A stretch of DNA of 64,000 nucleotides from Pholis gunnellus (Eukaryota > Chordata > Actinopteri > Perciformes > Pholidae). The notes beneath the pieces are model-generated. The model saw only the letters and a list, made by a program, of their open reading frames with translations, did no database searches and had not been told where the DNA came from. The stretch is from assembly GCA_910591455.2 (NCBI GenBank), contig OU342817.1, positions 4,859,915 through 4,923,914 of the forward strand. Direction: 5' to 3'. Position 1 is the first letter of the stretch. Each line of letters begins with the position of its first letter. This document shows, piece by piece, positions 62,220 to 64,000 of this stretch. A program made the translations under genes and the position numbers.

Positions 62220-63802
62220 ATGGCTTCACCGAGTTATGGGGTCCTCTGTCAGAGGGCGGTGGTCGTGAAGATACTGAGCCGGGTGAGTGAGGCTCTTGAG
62301 GGTCATTGAAAGCACTATTACTATGGAGGTCAGACAGAGAAGCTGATTAAAACAGGACTGAGATAAATAAATAGAGTTAATTTAGCTATCTGCACAACCA
62401 GCTCTGCTCCCAGTAGACCACACAACACTAACAATCTTCTGTATATATAATATTTTAGTTATTGTGGATTTGTTTGAATTATTTAATATTCTATACTGTT
62501 TTATGACTTATTTATAATACTTGTTCAGATTGTGAAATGTCAGAAATAAAAATATGTGTAGATGGACTACAGATTTTAAATTGAATACCAAAATATTGTC
62601 TCTCAAACTATCTTATGATATTTCTTGTCTGCCTCTTCTTATGTCTTTAACATTAGACCAGAAGCAGGGAGGTTACCGTTAACTCACTAGAGCTTAAAGT
62701 GGTGGTAAAGAAACATTTGTTTTTGTTTCTCATCCTCAGGGAATGAGTGCAGCGGCACACCCACAGTCCGAGGTAGATTTCCTAAAAGGAGAACCACACA
62801 GGAAGCATCCAGGTGTGACCAACCTGAAGACTCTGCGCCTACCTGACGAACTGCAGACGGCTGCACGGTCGATTATTCACAGTAGGTTAAATCATGAACG
62901 TGGCTTTCAGTTGATGTACCAAATGTTTCTGTCGCCTCACTGCGTGACTCTCCAATCTGTCCACCTGTAGGAGCTCAGGTGACTCGGCTGAACGACCGCT
63001 CCCGGAGCCTCACGAACTTCCTGTGGAGCAGAAAGAGAGCCGTCGAGGATTTGACTCTGAGGCAGAAAGCTGTGAGTCTGGAGAAAGAACTTTGGGAGAA
63101 AGCGATGGAGAAGAGAGAAGGTGGGTGACACATAGATTAATAAATATATATAATATAATGGTAAAATAACTGCTGAGACATTATATGATGCAGCAACTGG
63201 AGACAAATGTGCTTTATATTGCAGAAATGGATGAACAATTGCTTGGAGACCGCATCAGGAAGAAAGTGTTTTCAGAGCTCAGAAAAACTACGTATCACTG
63301 GACTACCATGAAGTAAACACTTGCTTTTATCTGCACGTTCTTTGACAGAAATATATATTTAAATGATATGTGTGTTTAGCAATAATCTCAATTAATTTAA
63401 CTGCTGTCTAATGGAGAAAAGGCATCCTTTACCAAACTTAAGACAAGATAAGTCTGATTTGAACCAGAGCGACCAATATTTAAAGTGTTAAAGCTTTTAC
63501 AGCCGTAAAGGACTTGGCAACTCATTTACAGTTTTCATATTGACACTTTAAAAAGCTTGTTAACTTATTTAAAATGTCAAAAGTCTCATGTTAGTATACC
63601 AGGCTCTGAACAAAGCCAGAAGTGGAGCCCTGTCTGCAGTCACATTTCGTAGCTTGTACAGTAACTGGTACAATAACTGGTGTGGATGAGTTTCTATACA
63701 GCTCACTCTCTGTGTTTCAGGTATGATGAAGAGTTAGGTGTGGTCTACATGGCGGCTCGGCTGGCTGGGTGCTACGCAGCAGTGAGGAGAGCTATCAATG
63801 AG
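62220..63802 (+). CDS. Unidentified gene, first five coding exons (runs off right edge)
   Basis: Exons 62220-62282, 62740-62881, 62971-63120, 63225-63312 and 63721-63802 have canonical splice sites and phases that join correctly, giving about 175 residues so far. I do not recognise the family. The first exon encodes MASPSYGVLCQRAVVVKILS, basic and amphipathic without acidic residues, so it could be a mitochondrial presequence (inference). The middle is charged and helical (KAVSLEKELWEKAMEKREE; DRIRKKVFSELRKTTYHW), perhaps a coiled coil. The last exon in the window, GVVYMAARLAGCYAAVRRAI, is a small-residue-rich helix that might be a weak membrane or packing helix. It shares a promoter region with PARP2, which suggests broad expression. 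Confidence 0.75.
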
Positions 63803-64000
63803 GTAATGAACAAAGATCACAGACTAACTGACACCACGGATGTCCTTAAATGGAGACACTGCAGGTGAATAGGGTCAACTATTTAAGTAATAGATATCAC
63901 TATGAAACTTCTACAGTTCATTACTTATTGAGACAATTCTTTTTTGTTGTAGAAATGTTGTTATGTATGTATAAATATTTAAGGCATTATCTTATTAAAT
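63803..64000 (+). other. Intron of the unidentified gene to the window edge
   Basis: Follows donor GAG-GTAATG. No further exon is visible before the edge. Confidence 0.6.

Overview
This window looks like nuclear genomic DNA from a ray-finned fish, probably a percomorph teleost. All genes are split by many short introns with GT-AG (one GC-AG) boundaries. Introns carry CA/GT, GA and TA microsatellites and dispersed repeats of kinds common in teleosts. No species can be named from sequence alone. Exon boundaries were worked out by hand from splice sites and reading frame. Three reconstructions close exactly in frame: TEP1 at 2669 residues over 55 coding exons, PARP2 at 652 residues over 17, and a TMBIM protein at 293 residues over 5.

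Layout from left to right. (1) 75-7094, minus: a gene of about 20 tiny phase-0 exons that alternate between two module types, a glycine/lysine type and a serine/acidic type. Parts have been multiplied by recent tandem duplications of about 0.7-1 kb that include introns. The 3' end lies outside the window and the family is not securely identified. (2) 9312-33984, minus: a complete TEP1-like gene (telomerase- and vault-associated protein) with TROVE, DUF4062, NACHT and WD-repeat regions, plus an acidic run of about 80 residues inside the TROVE/vWA-like part. (3) 35432-39115, plus, head-to-head with TEP1: a ZNRF-type membrane-associated RING E3 ligase with a 3'UTR intron and a long 3'UTR reaching about 42.4 kb. 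(4) 43.5-55.0 kb, plus: a tandem duplication of a TMBIM/lifeguard-family gene. The first copy is intact. The second is broken by frameshifts in its last two exons and has gained LINE-derived and other inserted sequence. (5) 55485-61671, minus: a complete PARP2 with an extra N-terminal WWE domain encoded by one symmetric exon, directly behind a (TG)40 tract. (6) 62220 onward, plus, head-to-head with PARP2: the first five exons of an unidentified helical, possibly mitochondrial protein that runs off the right edge.

TEP1 and PARP2 are also close neighbours on human chromosome 14q11.2 (from memory), so the window probably preserves an old linkage into which the ZNRF and TMBIM genes are interleaved. 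The points most worth a second look are the alternating-module gene with its purely synonymous differences between duplicated exons, the WWE cassette of PARP2 behind a TG-repeat splice site, the acidic insertion in TEP1, and the decaying TMBIM duplicate.
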